From Platanthera guangdongensis (Eukaryota > Streptophyta > Magnoliopsida > Asparagales > Orchidaceae), in the NCBI GenBank assembly GCA_039583875.1, contig CM077151.1:107154609-107218608 (forward strand): DNA of 64,000 bases, in the 5' to 3' direction. A model generated the notes under the pieces. It was not told the origin of the DNA. It saw only the letters and a program-made list of their open reading frames with translations, and did not search any database. The position numbers and the translations under genes were made by a program. Shown piece after piece: positions 34,296 to 45,254 of the stretch. Each line of letters starts with the position of its first letter. Within the stretch, counting starts at the first letter, position 1.

Positions 34296-35763
34296 ATGGA
34301 TAGTGGTCAGTGCAGAAAAGCTTCAGCGAGTTGGATGACAGGAGGACAGGGATCTGACAGGCCGAACTCGCCATCCCCCCCCGCCTCTCTCCACGGTGGG
34401 GATGTTGGAAGATCTCAGGAACGAGGTGCTGAGCCTCGTCAAGTTCGCACTCGGCACGCGGGCCAAGTGCTCGACTCCGGCAGTCCAGATCGTGGCCGCC
34501 CCCTCTTTGGGCGAGGACGCTCCCGGCAGGCGAGCCGGGAAGGAGGTGGCCGAGGAAGGCCGGGGGTGCGAGCTCCCCGGGCGCGAGCTCTTCCCCGGCT
34601 CGGCAGGCCGAGGCCGGTTCGGCGAGCTGGGCTCGCGAGACTCGCCAGCTCGCCCAGTGGGGGAGGCAGTCCTTTCAGCGAGCTGGTCTCCTCAGCTCCA
34701 GTTCCAAATGGGTTCAGGGAACCCGAGATGTCCTACTACACCGGGAAGGGAGATCCGGTCCAGCATGTGCAATGGTTTGAGGATGTAGTCTCCATCCGAC
34801 AGATGTCGGACGGGTTCAAGTGTCGACTCTTCGCTATCACCCTCATGGAGAAGGCAAGGGAGTGGTTCCATCAGCTACCGGCCAGCTCCATCTACTGCTT
34901 TGAGGACTTGCGCCGAGGGTTCATGCTGAGGTTCACTACCTCGAAGAAGAGGAAGAAGGAGTCCGAGTCCCTGTTGCACATCAAGCAGGGGGTGAACGAG
35001 ACGTTGGGGAGCTATGTGGACCGGTTTCAGGAGGAGGTTACTCAGGTCCAGGAGATGCCAGGCCATAGTCTGATGATGGCCTTTACCCTGGGCCTACAGC
35101 AGGGGTTCTTCCAGACGGAGCTGAAGAGAGTCCCCCCCCCTCTCCTATGAGGAGCTGATGGAGAGGGCGGCAAGAGAAGTTGACGGGGATGCGTCGAACC
35201 CGAAGTTTGCGAGGAAGCTGGCCAAGTGGGCCACGAAGGAAGAGGAGTCAAGAGGAGGGAAAGGACATGAGGAGAGAAGAGGAGAGCCTCGGCAAAGGGA
35301 GCAAAGGCAACTCCAGTGGCAGCAACAGCCGAGGTGGGGGCGTCAGGAGCCCGACCGTCGACTGGGCTGGAGACCTGAGTGGCTAGGGCAGGGGCCACAT
35401 AGAGGATACTACGGAAGGGATCACTACCAGGGGAGGCAAGATCAGTTCCACCCTCCAGGCTGGAGGCAGGCCCAGAGGCCCCGGCTTCCCGATCAAGAGG
35501 AGGCAATGGCCATAGCCTTTTGGGTGAGGAGGGGAATAATGAGGAGGAGGAGAGAAGTGAGGGTGGAGTTGCCCTATTGCGACTTCCATCAGGAGGAGGG
35601 GCACGCAACAGCCACGTGCCCAGAATTTCTTGAGATGAGAGGGAATAGGGAGCAGCAGCAGCAGCAGGGGCGACAAGAAGTGAGGATTGAGGAGGTCCTG
35701 CCTCGGACGGAGGAGGATCGTTGCGAGGACCGGGTGGATGTTGGAACCCGAGGATGGATCTGA
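34296..35763 (+). pseudogene. Tat gag, frameshifted
   Basis: ATG at 34296 just after the primer region. The capsid core is clear in the 34137-35150 frame: EPEMSYYTGKGDPVQHVQWF, AREWFHQLPASSIYCFEDL, then KKRKKESESLLHIKQGVNET. The frame changes at C runs near 34375 and at 35132-35140 and continues as SYEELMERAAREVDGDAS. A knuckle-like CDFHQEEGHATATC lies near 35578-35620, where Tat elements have a CxxH type motif. The end is Arg/Gln-rich, with a run of Gln codons at 35650-35668, and stops at 35761-35763. Frameshifts at homopolymers could be assembly error. Confidence 0.8.
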
Positions 35764-36407
35764 GTGATCCACGGGGGGGGGGGGGGGGGGGGGGGGGGGG
35801 TCGACGCTTCCCGCAAGGCGAGCCTCCGCACCATGTACCGCCGGAGTGTTGCCTCCACTTCCCAGACCCCACCCCCGGAGGAGAGGATCACCTTCTCCAG
35901 AAGCGACATGCCAGATCACGAGGATCCGTTCTGTGATGCGCTGGTCATCAAGGCAACCATCGAGAATTTCACCGTCTCTCGGATCCTCATTGACAACGGG
36001 AGCTCCGTCAACGTCGTCTTCAAAAAGGCGTTTGGCGCGATGAAGGTGGAGGCAAAGAGGGTGCTAACCTCAGATGGACCCTTGTTCGTGTTTTCAGGAG
36101 AGAGGAAGGAAGTGGAGGGAGGAGTAGGCCTCCATGTTACCTTGGGGGGCAGTCCAGGAACTGCAGGTTCGTCATTGTGGACGCCCCCAGCAGCTACATC
36201 GCCATCTTCGGGAGGCCCCTTATCAGCGCCTTCCGCTGCGTCCCCTCGTCCTTCCATCAGTGCTTGAAGTTCAATGCCGAGGGGATCCAGGTCAGGGTCA
36301 GGGGGGACCCAAAGGTGGCGCGGGAGTGTTATGTCACTGCGGTGAACAGCATCTCCTGGCAGGAGGGAGCCGAGGAGATGTGGCGGAGAATGGAGGAGGC
36401 TGAGTAG
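35764..36407 (+). pseudogene. Tat protease
   Basis: After the G run the frame encodes SRKASLRTMYRR, then ALVIKATIENFTVSRILIDN followed by GSSVNVVFKKAF: the Asp-Asn-Gly-Ser active site at about 35985-36005, typical of Tat proteases, which often have DxG followed by SS. A frameshift near 36150 moves the rest into a frame with SSYIAIFGRPLISAFRC, the conserved C-terminal part of this protease. Confidence 0.8.
35773..35800. repeat. Homopolymer G (28 bases)
   Basis: An uninterrupted run of 28 G between gag and protease. In the protease frame it codes for polyglycine. Confidence 0.9.
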
Positions 36408-36431
36408 GAAACAGGAGGGGAGGAGCTGAAG

Positions 36432-38455
36432 ATGAACTGTGCAGAGGAGGAGGCGGCAGGAGGAGATCTGGAAGTGGCCGAAGTAATGGCGGTAGAGGAA
36501 GAGATGGAGGTAGAGGTCCCCGTTCCGGAGGAAGGGGATGCTGAGGAATGGGGAAAGCAGTCCAGGCTAGAGGCTGCGGAAGAAGTGGTGGAGCTGGAGG
36601 TGCTCACCCGTGGAGGCAGGATGGAGAAGATCCGCATCAGCTGGGGGCTGACTCCGGAGGACCAAGGCAGGATGCTGGAATGCATCCAGAAGAACGTGGA
36701 CATCTTCGCTTGGAACACCGCGGAGATGCCGGGGGTTGACGCGGATGTGGCCTGCCACCGCCTCAACCTGGACCCGGGAACACGCCCCGTTCAGCAGAAG
36801 AATAGGTCCACTGCGGATAAGCTAGCGGAGCCTATCAGGGAGGAGGTGGTGAAACTCCTCAAGGCCGGCTTCGTATCTGAAATCCAATACCCCGGCTGGG
36901 TCTCCAATGTAGTCATGGTCAAGAAAGGAGACGGCCGGTGGAGGATGTGTATCGATTTTTCTTTACTTAATAAAGCTTGTCCTAAGGACTATTATCCTTT
37001 GCCTCGGATCGACACGCTGGTTGACTCAGCCGTTGGTTTTTCTGTAATGAATTTTTTAGATGCTTTTTCAGGTTATCATCAAATCATGATGCACCCCCCG
37101 GACATCAAGGATGTCTCGTTCATCACAGGGGATGGATGCTATTGTTACAAGATGATGCCCTTCGGGCTGAAGAACGCAGGGGAAACCTACCAAAAGATGA
37201 TGGATAGGGTCTTCAAGGAGCAAAGGGGAAGGAATTTGTAGGTATATGTAGATGACCTCATGGTCAAGAGTCGGGATGTGGACTCCCACCTCCGGGACCT
37301 GGAGGAGACATTCACCACCCTGCGCAAATACAAGATGAGGTTGAATCCCTTGAAATGTGTCTTCGGGGCTAGCAGGGGAAAGTTATTGGGGAACCTCCTC
37401 ACCCCCGCGGGGGTCGAGCTGAATCCTGACAAGGTCAAGGCTATCTTGGAGCTAGGGGCGCCACGGAACGCTAAGGAGGTACAACGGCTGACGGGAAAGC
37501 TAGCAGGGCTGAGTAGGTTCCTCTACCGAGCAGGAGAAAAGTGCTCCCCCTTCTTCAAAATGCTGAGGGGTGGTCAGAAGTTCGAATGGACCAAGGAGTG
37601 CGAGGAGGCATTCCAGGCCCTCAAGATGCAGTTGACTCAGGCTCCGCTACTCCAAGGGCCAAAGGAGGGAGAAGACCTATTTTTGTACCTCGGGGTCGGG
37701 GCAGAGGCCTTGAGCTCCGTCCGAGTTCGTGAAGAGGGGAAGAAGCAGCTCCCTATCTATTGCGTGAGCCTGGTCCTGAGGAAGGCTGAGCTCCGGTACC
37801 CGATTTTGGAAAAGCTGGCTTTCGCCCTGATCGTCTCAGCCGGAAGATGCGACCCTACTTCCAGGCACACTCAATCCGAGTGGTGACTGACCATTCCCTC
37901 CGCAACATCTTTGAGGGGGTGGAGCATTCGGGCAGGCAGGCCAAGTGGTCGGTGGAGTTGAGTGAGTTCGACATCTCATTCGTTCTACGGCTCTCGATCA
38001 AAGCTCAAGCGATGGCTGACTTCTTGGCTGACTATGTGATTGAAGTGGCGGAGGAAGAGCTCACCCGCCCGGCTCCTTGGAAGGTAAAGGTAGACGACTC
38101 CTCGGGGAGGCATTCCCTAGGAGTGGGGGTGATCCTGGAAAGCCCTCAGGGGACTCGAATTGAGCAGACGGTGGTGGTACACTTCCCCATTATGAATAAT
38201 CAGGCCGAGTACGAGGCCGTGATAGCAGGGCTATGCCTGGCCAGGGAGCTGGGGGTGTTGTACGTGGAGGTCCTCACCGACTCCATGGTGGTAGCTTACC
38301 AGATCAACGGGGAGTTTGAGGCAAGGGAGCCCACCTTGTGGTTATACTTATCCAAAGTGAAGGGGGTCATAGGCACTTTTCAAACCTTCTCCATCCGACA
38401 CGTGCTTAGGGATGAAAATGAACAAGTCGACCAACTAGCAAAGCATGGTCCCTAG
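36432..38455 (+). pseudogene. Tat reverse transcriptase, RNase H and archaeal-type RNase H
   Basis: 36432-37241 has the RT core: CIDFSLLNKACPKDYYPLPR, DAFSGYHQIMMHPPD, MMPFGLKNAGETYQKMMDRV. A TAG at 37239-37241 stands directly before VYVDD (YVDD codons 37245-37256). 37260-37886 completes RT and starts the first RNase H (PIYCVSLVLRKAELRYPILE); a frameshift near 37850 leads to VVTDHSLRNIFEGVEHSGRQ. From about 38075 comes the second RNase H: WKVKVDDSSGRHSLGVGVIL, NNQAEYEAVIAGLCLARELG, VEVLTDSMVVAYQINGEFEA, RHVLRDENEQVDQLAKH. The extra RNase H is specific to the Tat lineage. Confidence 0.9.
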
Positions 38456-39752
38456 GTGGGGCGGTACCATCACTGACCTGTTCCGCCCCTCCATCGAAGA
38501 GGGGGAGCTCATGGAGATTGAACAACAAACTTCGTGGATGGACCCAGTTGTGACTTTCCTCTCCACGAGAGAGTATCCGGAGGGGGCAGATAAGAAGAAG
38601 CTAAGGCACAAGTCGACATACTACCTCCTCCAGGACGGGCAGCTGTACAGGAAGACACTCTCAGGGATGCTGGCTCGTTGCATGGCTGAGGGAGAGGTAC
38701 AAAGAATCTTGCAGGAAGTCCACTCCGGAGAGTGTGGGAGTCACTCCGGGAGTCGGACCCTGGAGGGAAGAATAGTCAGGCAAGGGTATTTCTGGCCCAC
38801 CCTAGGCCTAGACGCCACGGAGTTCGCAAGAAGATGTCATAAGTGTCAGATGTTTGCCCCCCTCCAGCTACAGCCGGTCCAGCGACTCAAAAGTATCACG
38901 CCCCCCTGGCCCTTTGCCATTTGGGGAATGAATTTGGTTGGGCCGTTCCCCCAGGCCAGCGGGCAGAGGAGGTTCCTCTTGTTAATGATCGACTACTTCT
39001 CCAAGTGGTTGGAGGTGAAGGCGCTGGCCAAGGTGACTTCCCAGGTTATCAGGAACTTTGTCTAGGGGGAGATCATCTGCCGACATGGGCTGCCCCAAGC
39101 CATCGTCACGGACAACGGGCCCCAGTTCGCCAGCACCGAATTCACCAGCTTCTGTGAGCAGCTTGGAATTGACCTTATGTTCGCCTCAGTCCATCACCCC
39201 AGGAGCAACGAGCAGGTGGAGGCCGCAAATAAGATCATCGTCAATCTCCTCAAGAAGAAAGTGGAAAATTTGAAGGGGAGCTGGGTGGAGTAGCTTCCCG
39301 CGGTTCTCTGGGCCCTAAGAACCACCCCCAACACAGCTACTGGAGAGACCCCCTTCAAGCTCTCCCATGGGTGCGAGGCAGTGCTCCCCGTGGAATTTGA
39401 AGTCCAAACACCTCGAGTCGTTGCGGACAAAGAGGGCCGAGAGGAATGGCAAGCAGAGAACGAGGAGGAGCTGAGGCTCTCCATGGACATGGTGGAAGAG
39501 CTGAGAGACCTTTCCGCTATCCGGCAGGAGGAGGTGAAAAGAAGAATGGCCAAGTACTTTGACAAACATGTCAGGGTCAAGCAGTTCGTGGAAGGGGACT
39601 TGGTGCTGAAGAAGGTGGATGCAGCAGGGAGGTTGACATCCGTGAGGAAGCTCAACCCCAGCTGGGAGGGGCCGTTTATTGTAAAGGAAGTTTTGAAGTC
39701 AGGAGTCTATCGACTCCAAAATGTAGAGGGCGAGACCCTGAGTCTCACCTAG
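38445..39752 (+). pseudogene. Tat integrase, with two TAG stops and an altered first catalytic Asp
   Basis: Zinc-binding region around HSGECGSHSGSRTLEGRIVR and CHKCQ (38718-38855). The core begins WGMNLVGPF (about 38928-38954), where the family has Asp in place of Asn: the first catalytic acid looks mutated. A TAG at 39063-39065 follows VIRNFV. The second Asp (VTDNGPQF, near 39108) and the Glu (QVEAANKII, near 39217) are intact. A second TAG lies at 39291-39293. The last frame 39381-39752 is the C-terminal domain (KQFVEGDLVLKKVDAAGR, LNPSWEGPFIVKEVL). Confidence 0.88.
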
Positions 39753-39864
39753 AGTGGTAACGACTTAAAACGTTTTTTCCCCTGAAACATGTAAGCAATA
39801 CTTTGATTATAATAAATTTCTTCAACACTCCAGTACTGTCATAGCTAACCTACATAGAGAAATA

Positions 39865-40965
39865 GAATGTGTATTGGACCCCAAGCAGATCCCGCTGCCA
39901 GGCTCTCACCTAGCTGGCAGGGCTGGAAGTCACTCGGTGTCATCCTTGGCCTCGAGCAGATCCCGCTGTCAGGCTCTCACCTAGCTGACAGGGCCGAAAG
40001 TCACTCGATGGAATGTGTTTGGACCCCGAGTAGATCCCGCTGCTAGGCTCTCACCTAGCTGACAGGGCCGGAAGTCACTCGGTGTCATCCTTGGCCTCGA
40101 GTAGATCCCGCTGTCAGGCTCTCACCTATCTGACAGGGCCGAAAGTCACTCGATGGAATGTTTATTGGACCCCGAGCAGATCCCGCTGCCAGGCTCTCAC
40201 CTAGCTGGCAGAGCCGGAAGTCACTCGGTGTCATCCTTGGACTCGAGCAGATCCCGCTGTCAGGCTCTCACCTAGCTGACAGGGCCGGAAGTCACTCGAT
40301 GGAATGTGTATTGGACCCCGAGCAGATCCCGCTGCCAGTCTCTCACCTAGCTGGCAGGGCCGGGAGTCACTCGGTGTCATCCTTGGCCTCGAGCAGATCC
40401 CGCTGTCAGGCTCTCACCTAGCTGACGGGGCCGGAAGTCACTCGATGGAATGTGTATTGGACCCCGAGCAGATCCCGCTGCCAGGCTCTCACCTAGCTGG
40501 CAGGGCCGGAAGTCACTCGGTGTCATCCTTGGCCTCGAGCAGATCCCGCTGTCAGGCTCTCACCTAGCTGACAGGGCCGGAAGTCACTCGATGGAATGTG
40601 TATTGGACCCCGAGCAGATCCCGCTGCCAGGCTCTCACCTAGCTGGCATGGCCGGAAGTCACTCGGTGTCATCCTTGGCCTCGAGTAGATCCCGCTGTCA
40701 GGCTCTCACCTATCTGACAGGGCCGGAAGTCACTCGATGGAATGTGTATTGGACCCCAAGCAGATCCCGTTGCCAGGCTCTCACCTAGCTGGCAGGGCCG
40801 GAAGTCACTCGGTGTCATCCTTGGCCTGGAGCAGATCCCGCTGTCAGGCTCTCACCTAGCTGACAGGGCCGGAAGTCACTCGATGGAATGTGTATTGGAC
40901 CCCGAGCAGATCCCGCTGCCAGGCTCTCACCTAGCTTGCAGGGCAGGGAGTCACTCGATGGTATC
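39865..40965. repeat. 146-bp tandem repeat array (7.5 copies) in the Tat 3' region
   Basis: Each 146-bp unit is two related 73-bp halves. Both contain AGATCCCGCTG, then TCTCACCTAGCTG between inverted arms, then AAGTCACTCG. Half A has arms CTGCCAG/CTGGCAG; half B has CTGTCAG/CTGACAG. The halves end differently (GGTGTCATCCTTGG and ATGGAATGTGTATTGG). The long frames through the array (GPRADPAARLSPSW) are artefacts of a repeat without stops. Confidence 0.92.
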
Positions 40966-41590
40966 GGCCTTGAGATTGCCAGGAAGAGATCAAGAAGTTT
41001 CAAAGTGCCGGGAAGCAGGGGGAAAGGGGTTTTGTAGAGTCGAGCTCGGGCTCGGCTAACCCAGTTCGGCATCAGCAAGAGGATTCTGCATGGGCAAGTT
41101 TGGACTCGTCAATCCCAGCTTGGCATCGGCGAAGCGGTGGCTAACCCGGGCCTCGCCAAAGGAAGGCGAGCCAGGCAAGGGAACTTCACCCCTTCGCCTG
41201 TTACACTAGGAAGATTTTTTCTTCTTGGGCTCAACCTGGAGGGCTCACGAGCGAGTTAAGACGATGTGATAAGGGCGGAGAGAAGCCCGCTCCCGAATCG
41301 CCTGGGGCTCGGCGAGCACTCAGAACGCACTCACTCGCGGGCGTGTGCACATGACTATCCTACTCGCGGAACCTGTTTATGCGAGGTCGCCAGGGGAAGC
41401 ACTCTCGGACATATACAACACAACAACAACACAACAAGGAAAGTAAAAAAAGAGAGAAAAGTGGCACAGGTATGGTCAAAATCTTTCATTCATTAAATAA
41501 GTGTTTACAAAATGTTTACAGGGAGCTCGCCTCGGCGAGTAGGCAAAAAAAAGAGAGGGGGAAGAAAAAGGAAAAAAAGGATGTATAAGT
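40966..41590. other. Tat 3' non-coding region
   Basis: No coding signal. GC-rich with repeated CTCGGC/GCCGAG words (CGAGCTCGGGCTCGGC near 41040), like the Tat 5' LTR. An (ACAAC)n-like stretch lies near 41415-41440. Confidence 0.6.
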
Positions 41591-41943
41591 TCAGGCCTCG
41601 CACCCCCCCCCCCCCCCCCCCCCCCCCCCGCCGGACTGGTCCTCGCCTTCACCTGACGGATCCTGGAAGCTCTTCCCGAACATCGCATCCAAGCTATCCT
41701 CCTTCTCGCTGGGTGGCGTTGCCGGGAACAGGCTCGGCATCAGGTCCCGGGACGAGATCCCCTCGCATCCCTCCACCAGCACCCTCGAGTCCTTCATCAT
41801 CTGGAGGGTGCACTCGGCGGCTTGGATGGAGTTGATCCGCAGTCTCTCGGCGAGGTCGGCCTCGCCAAAGATCCGCGGGCTCTTGTAGGGGAGGGTAGGG
41901 TCGATGTCATGAGGCGGGAAGAAGATCTCTGCCTGGCGACGGA
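41591..41943 (-). CDS. Antisense frame in the Tat 3' region (C-terminal part)
   Basis: Open on the minus strand from the G2 insertion point (41943) to a stop at 41591, about 117 codons. Readable parts are AEIFFPPHDIDPTLPYKSPR, LRINSIQAAECTLQMMKDSR and SLFPATPPSEKEDSLDAMFG, then GEGEDQSG, a Gly run encoded by the 27-base C tract, and CEA. Tat-lineage elements are known to carry additional frames between pol and the 3' LTR, sometimes antisense; function unknown. Its start lies beyond the G2 insertion. Alternatively it is a chance frame in GC-rich DNA, but the composition is protein-like. Confidence 0.5.
41603..41629. repeat. Homopolymer C (27 bases)
   Basis: An uninterrupted C run inside the antisense frame, complementary to the 28-base G run at 35773-35800 of the same element. 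Confidence 0.9.
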
Positions 41944-42868
41944 TGTAACGCCCCGGAAGTTGTGTGCGAGTCGGTCGCGAAAAAAAAGGGTTTTTGGTGC
42001 CTGTACGGGTACACGGCTTAGGACACGGGCGTGTCCAATGCCGTGTCTGGCTGGTGATTTTTGGCCGTTTTCAACCCGAGAAGGACACGGCCAGAAACAC
42101 GGCCGGATGACATGGGCGTGTCCTCCTACACGGGCGTGTGCCAACCCGTGTCCCTACCCGTGTCCTGACGGGTCGTGTCCGTTGCCGTGGCGGTTATGCG
42201 TGACACGCCCACGAACACGGGCGTGTCGAGGAACCCGACACGGGCGTGTCAGGTCAGACACGAGCGTGTCTTGGCCCGTGTGCGTTTCTCAGTTCGACGA
42301 TCGTGCCTGGATCGAGGCACACGGCCATGGACACGACCGTGTACCAAGCCGTGTGCGGCCCAGGTCTGGGGAATTTTGTGCAGATCCGAGCCGTTCGTTT
42401 CCTTTAATTTAGATCTGACGGCCCAGATGAAATTCTGCTCTGTTAAGGCCGGGAATAGGGGGTTATTTCCTCATTTTCTCTCCAAAGTTCTCCTTTTCCA
42501 AAGTGAGAGAGAAGAGGAAGAAGAAGGAGGTTTCCGGCCACCGGCGGAGCATCGGAGCACCGTTTCGAAATCAGAGAGCGGATCCGTGGAGGGAAGGTCA
42601 TTGCGAAGAGTTCTAACTGCGTAGTTTTTTCCATGGCGCCAAAACGGACTACAAGGGTAACGATTCTCAACTTGAGCGCTTGAAGCTCTTTCTTTCTGCA
42701 TAGGGAATCCCGCTCCCGCGAGTATGCGGTGAGTGCGTGGTGTTCCTTGGGGTTGACGGGAATAGTCCCCCTTGTGTTGCATATAGAGCCCGGAATCGTA
42801 AGTACGGGCATAGGCATTGTGTGTGAAGCTTACCCGGACATGTTTGTCTGGATCGGTGATGTTGCATT
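41944..42868 (+). repeat. G2: left part of a G3-family LTR, cut by C2
   Basis: Starts TGTAACGCCCCGGAAG and matches the first 925 bp or so of the G3 LTR (43060 onward) with scattered differences, including the GACACGGGCGTGTC cluster at 42020-42350. It ends where C2 begins, after TTGCATT; the same LTR position in G3 continues as TTGCATTTGATATGG. The remainder must lie beyond C2. Whether it is a solo LTR or a full element cannot be seen. Confidence 0.88.
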
Positions 42869-43059
42869 TGTTGAATTCTGTGAAGTGAAAGTGGGTGAAT
42901 GGAAGGCTTGGGAAACCTATCTGCGCGGACTACACGGACTGGGTTGGCGGACTGCTAGGTCGGCAGGGATGTTGCAGGCGGTTTGCTCTGTGGCGGCCTG
43001 GGCGGTCTGTTCGCGCGGACTACGCGGACAGCAGCGGCGGTCTGACAGGCCAGTGTATG
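42869..43059 (+). repeat. C2 5' LTR, segment 1
   Basis: TGTTGAATTCTGTG to CAGTGTATG, matching 62169-62359. Cut by G3 after GTATG. Confidence 0.92.
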
Positions 43060-45031
43060 TGTAACGCCCCGAATTTTGTGTGCGAGTCGGTCGCGGAAAA
43101 AGAGTTTTTGGTGCCTGTAGGGGTACACGGCCTAGGACACGGGCGTGTCCAAGGCCGTGTCTGGCTGGTGATTTTTTGGCCGTTTCCAACCCGAGAAGGA
43201 CACGGCCAGGAACACGGCCAGATGACACGGGCGTGTCATCTGACACGGGCGTGTGCCAACCCGTGTCCAGACCCGTGTCCTGAGGGGTCGTGTCCGTTGC
43301 CGTGGCGGTTATGCGTGACACGCCCTCGAACACGGGCGTGTCGAGGAACCCGACACGGGCGTGTCAGGTCAGACACGGGCGTGTCTTGGCCCGTGTGCGT
43401 TTCCCCGTTCGACGATCGTGCCTGGATCGAGGCACACGGCCTTGGACACGGCCGTGTGCCAAGCCGTGTGCGGCCCAGTTCTGGGGAATTTTGTGCAGAT
43501 CCGAGCCGTTCATTTTCTTTTATTTAGATCTGACGGCCCAGATTAGTTTAGGCTCTGTTAAGGCCGGGAATAGGAAGTATTCCCTCATTTTCTCTCCAAA
43601 GCTCTTCCCTTCCAAAGTGAGAGAGGAGAGGAAGAAGAAGGAGGTTTCCGGCCGCCGGCGGAGCATCGGAGCGCCATTTCGAAATCGGAGAGCGGATCCG
43701 TGGAGGGAAAGTCATTGCGAAGAGTTCTAACCGCGTAGTTTTTCCATGGCGCCAAAACGGACTACAAGGGTAACGATTCTCAACTCGAGCGCTTGAAGCT
43801 CTTTCTTTCTGCATAGGGAATCCCGCTCCCGCGAGTATGCGGTGAGTGCGTGGTGTTCCTTGGGGTTGACGGGAATAGTCCCCCTTGTGTTGCATGTAGA
43901 GCCCGGAATCGTAAGTACGGGCATAGGCATTGTGTGTGAAGCCTACCCGGACGTGTTTTGTCTGGATCGGTGATGTTGCATTTGATATGGTTTTGCCGGA
44001 GAAGACTCCGTGCTTTGGATTTTTTCGGGTTTCTACGCGGTAGATTGCAGCAGGGATCCTTGAAGGTTAGCTTCAAGGCGCACCCGGAAAATTGAGCGGA
44101 AACGTGTTCTGCTAACTTGGCGGTCTGGGAACCGGCCTTGATCATAACTGGGTTATGAGACTGTTTTGGAAAATTTGGGATCCGAGAGAAGCTTGGCCCG
44201 CGCAAAGTTCCTTAAATTGGACATGCGGCGTGAGCAACGGGCAAGTGGAATTGGACCTAGGCTATGTGGTTCGGTGCGAGAGACCCGAAGACGGGGACTG
44301 GCCGTTGGCATAGTTGGAGCCTTAGACGGTGGTCAGAAAGGCTAAATGCTCACATGTTGTTGCCATCCTAGGGGTGGTGGTGGATGCACTGATGGGTCAG
44401 GGTCCACCATGAATGTGCCCTGAGTGCACGGGGTGTTTGGCCGTGCGAGCCTACACCTGTGGCGAATTATAATTGCGCTATATATATATTGTTGGCTAAA
44501 GTTTTGCAGGGAAAGAGCACCGCCGTCCCGAGTAAGGGGCGGGTCGTTATAATTTGGTCGGCTTTTAGCTGACCGTTGCTTTATTTGCCACCGTGCGGTG
44601 GTATGTGCTTGCAGGTGCTGCGGAGCCGAGCGCCAAATAGCGGGCTGGAGCCCATGTTGCTGTGCTGGCCCTAGAAGGCCGTAGAATAGTTGTTTTTACA
44701 TTTCTCATGTGTGGCCGGCCTGCGAGCCGATGTATGTAAGACATGTTATATTTATGAACATTTGTAAGGCCATAAGGCCATGTACCTGTTTCAGTGTATT
44801 TGGGGTTTCATTCCTGTTGTTGTAGCTGTGGACATTCATATTGATGGAATTAATTTTGGGTTCTTTCAACTTTAAAATCTTCCGCTAGAATGCTCTGTGA
44901 TTAGGACGAGTAGTCTTAATTAGATGGTTTGATTTATTCATTTAGTAACCCTTCCGACTGTCTGTGGTATATGGCGTCGGGTTCCAGCTGGACCTTCTGT
45001 TATATGCCATGCGACGGATGGGGGTGTTACA
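43060..45031 (+). repeat. G3 5' LTR (1972 bp)
   Basis: TGTAACGCCCCG to GGGTGTTACA. GACACGGGCGTGTC-type motifs cluster at 43125-43470, in the first quarter (U3). The segment 43060-43950 matches G2. Confidence 0.95.
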
Positions 45032-45034
45032 ATT

Positions 45035-45045
45035 TGGTATCAGAC
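45035..45045 (+). promoter_or_regulatory. Primer binding site of G3
   Basis: TGGTATCAGAC three bases after the LTR end; matches initiator Met tRNA apart from the last base. Confidence 0.85.
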
Positions 45046-45254
45046 TTCTGGTTACGGTCAAGCTTAAATGAATTCGTGGGCGAATTCTTTTAAGGGGTGG
45101 TGAGCACATGTGTGCGTCATCGTTATAACATCAAAAAGAACCCATGAATGTCCACTTAGGAATGAAAATACACTTGTTTTGTGGAACCTGAGTGTTCCAA
45201 TGATTGCTTTTAGCAATTTGTTTGTTGTCTAATCGTGTGTCTTTGCTATTATAG

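Larger units (their letters stand above)
33516..41943 (+). mobile_element. Tat-lineage Ty3/gypsy element (Retand/Ogre relatives), cut on the right
   Basis: 5' LTR, primer region, gag, protease, RT, RNase H, a second archaeal-type RNase H, integrase, tandem repeats and an antisense frame in the 3' region. The second RNase H and the repeat-rich 3' region are marks of the Tat lineage. It is inserted in G1 protease after CCGCC (33511-33515). It is GC-rich compared with its neighbours. At 41943 it is cut by the G2 LTR, so its 3' LTR is outside the window. Pol has three TAG stops and several frameshifts. Confidence 0.88.

Noticed and set aside
35042..35872. 276-codon minus-strand frame with poly-Pro
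   Set aside because: A shadow of GC-rich gag and the G run of the Tat element; no family resemblance.
40158..41059. Overlapping frames of 87-112 codons (GPRADPAARLSPSW)
   Set aside because: They are translations of the 146-bp tandem repeat and restart with each unit; not a protein.
41944..42868. G2 as the true 5' LTR of G3
   Set aside because: G2 is clearly more diverged than 43060-45031, has no primer site after it, and is cut by C2; G3 has its own pair of LTRs and target repeat.
42175..43730. Arg/Thr-rich frames of 140-210 codons in the G2/G3 LTRs (DTGVS, RACQVRH patterns)
   Set aside because: They read through GACACGGGCGTGTC motifs, occur in several frames and on both strands, and recur in every LTR copy.
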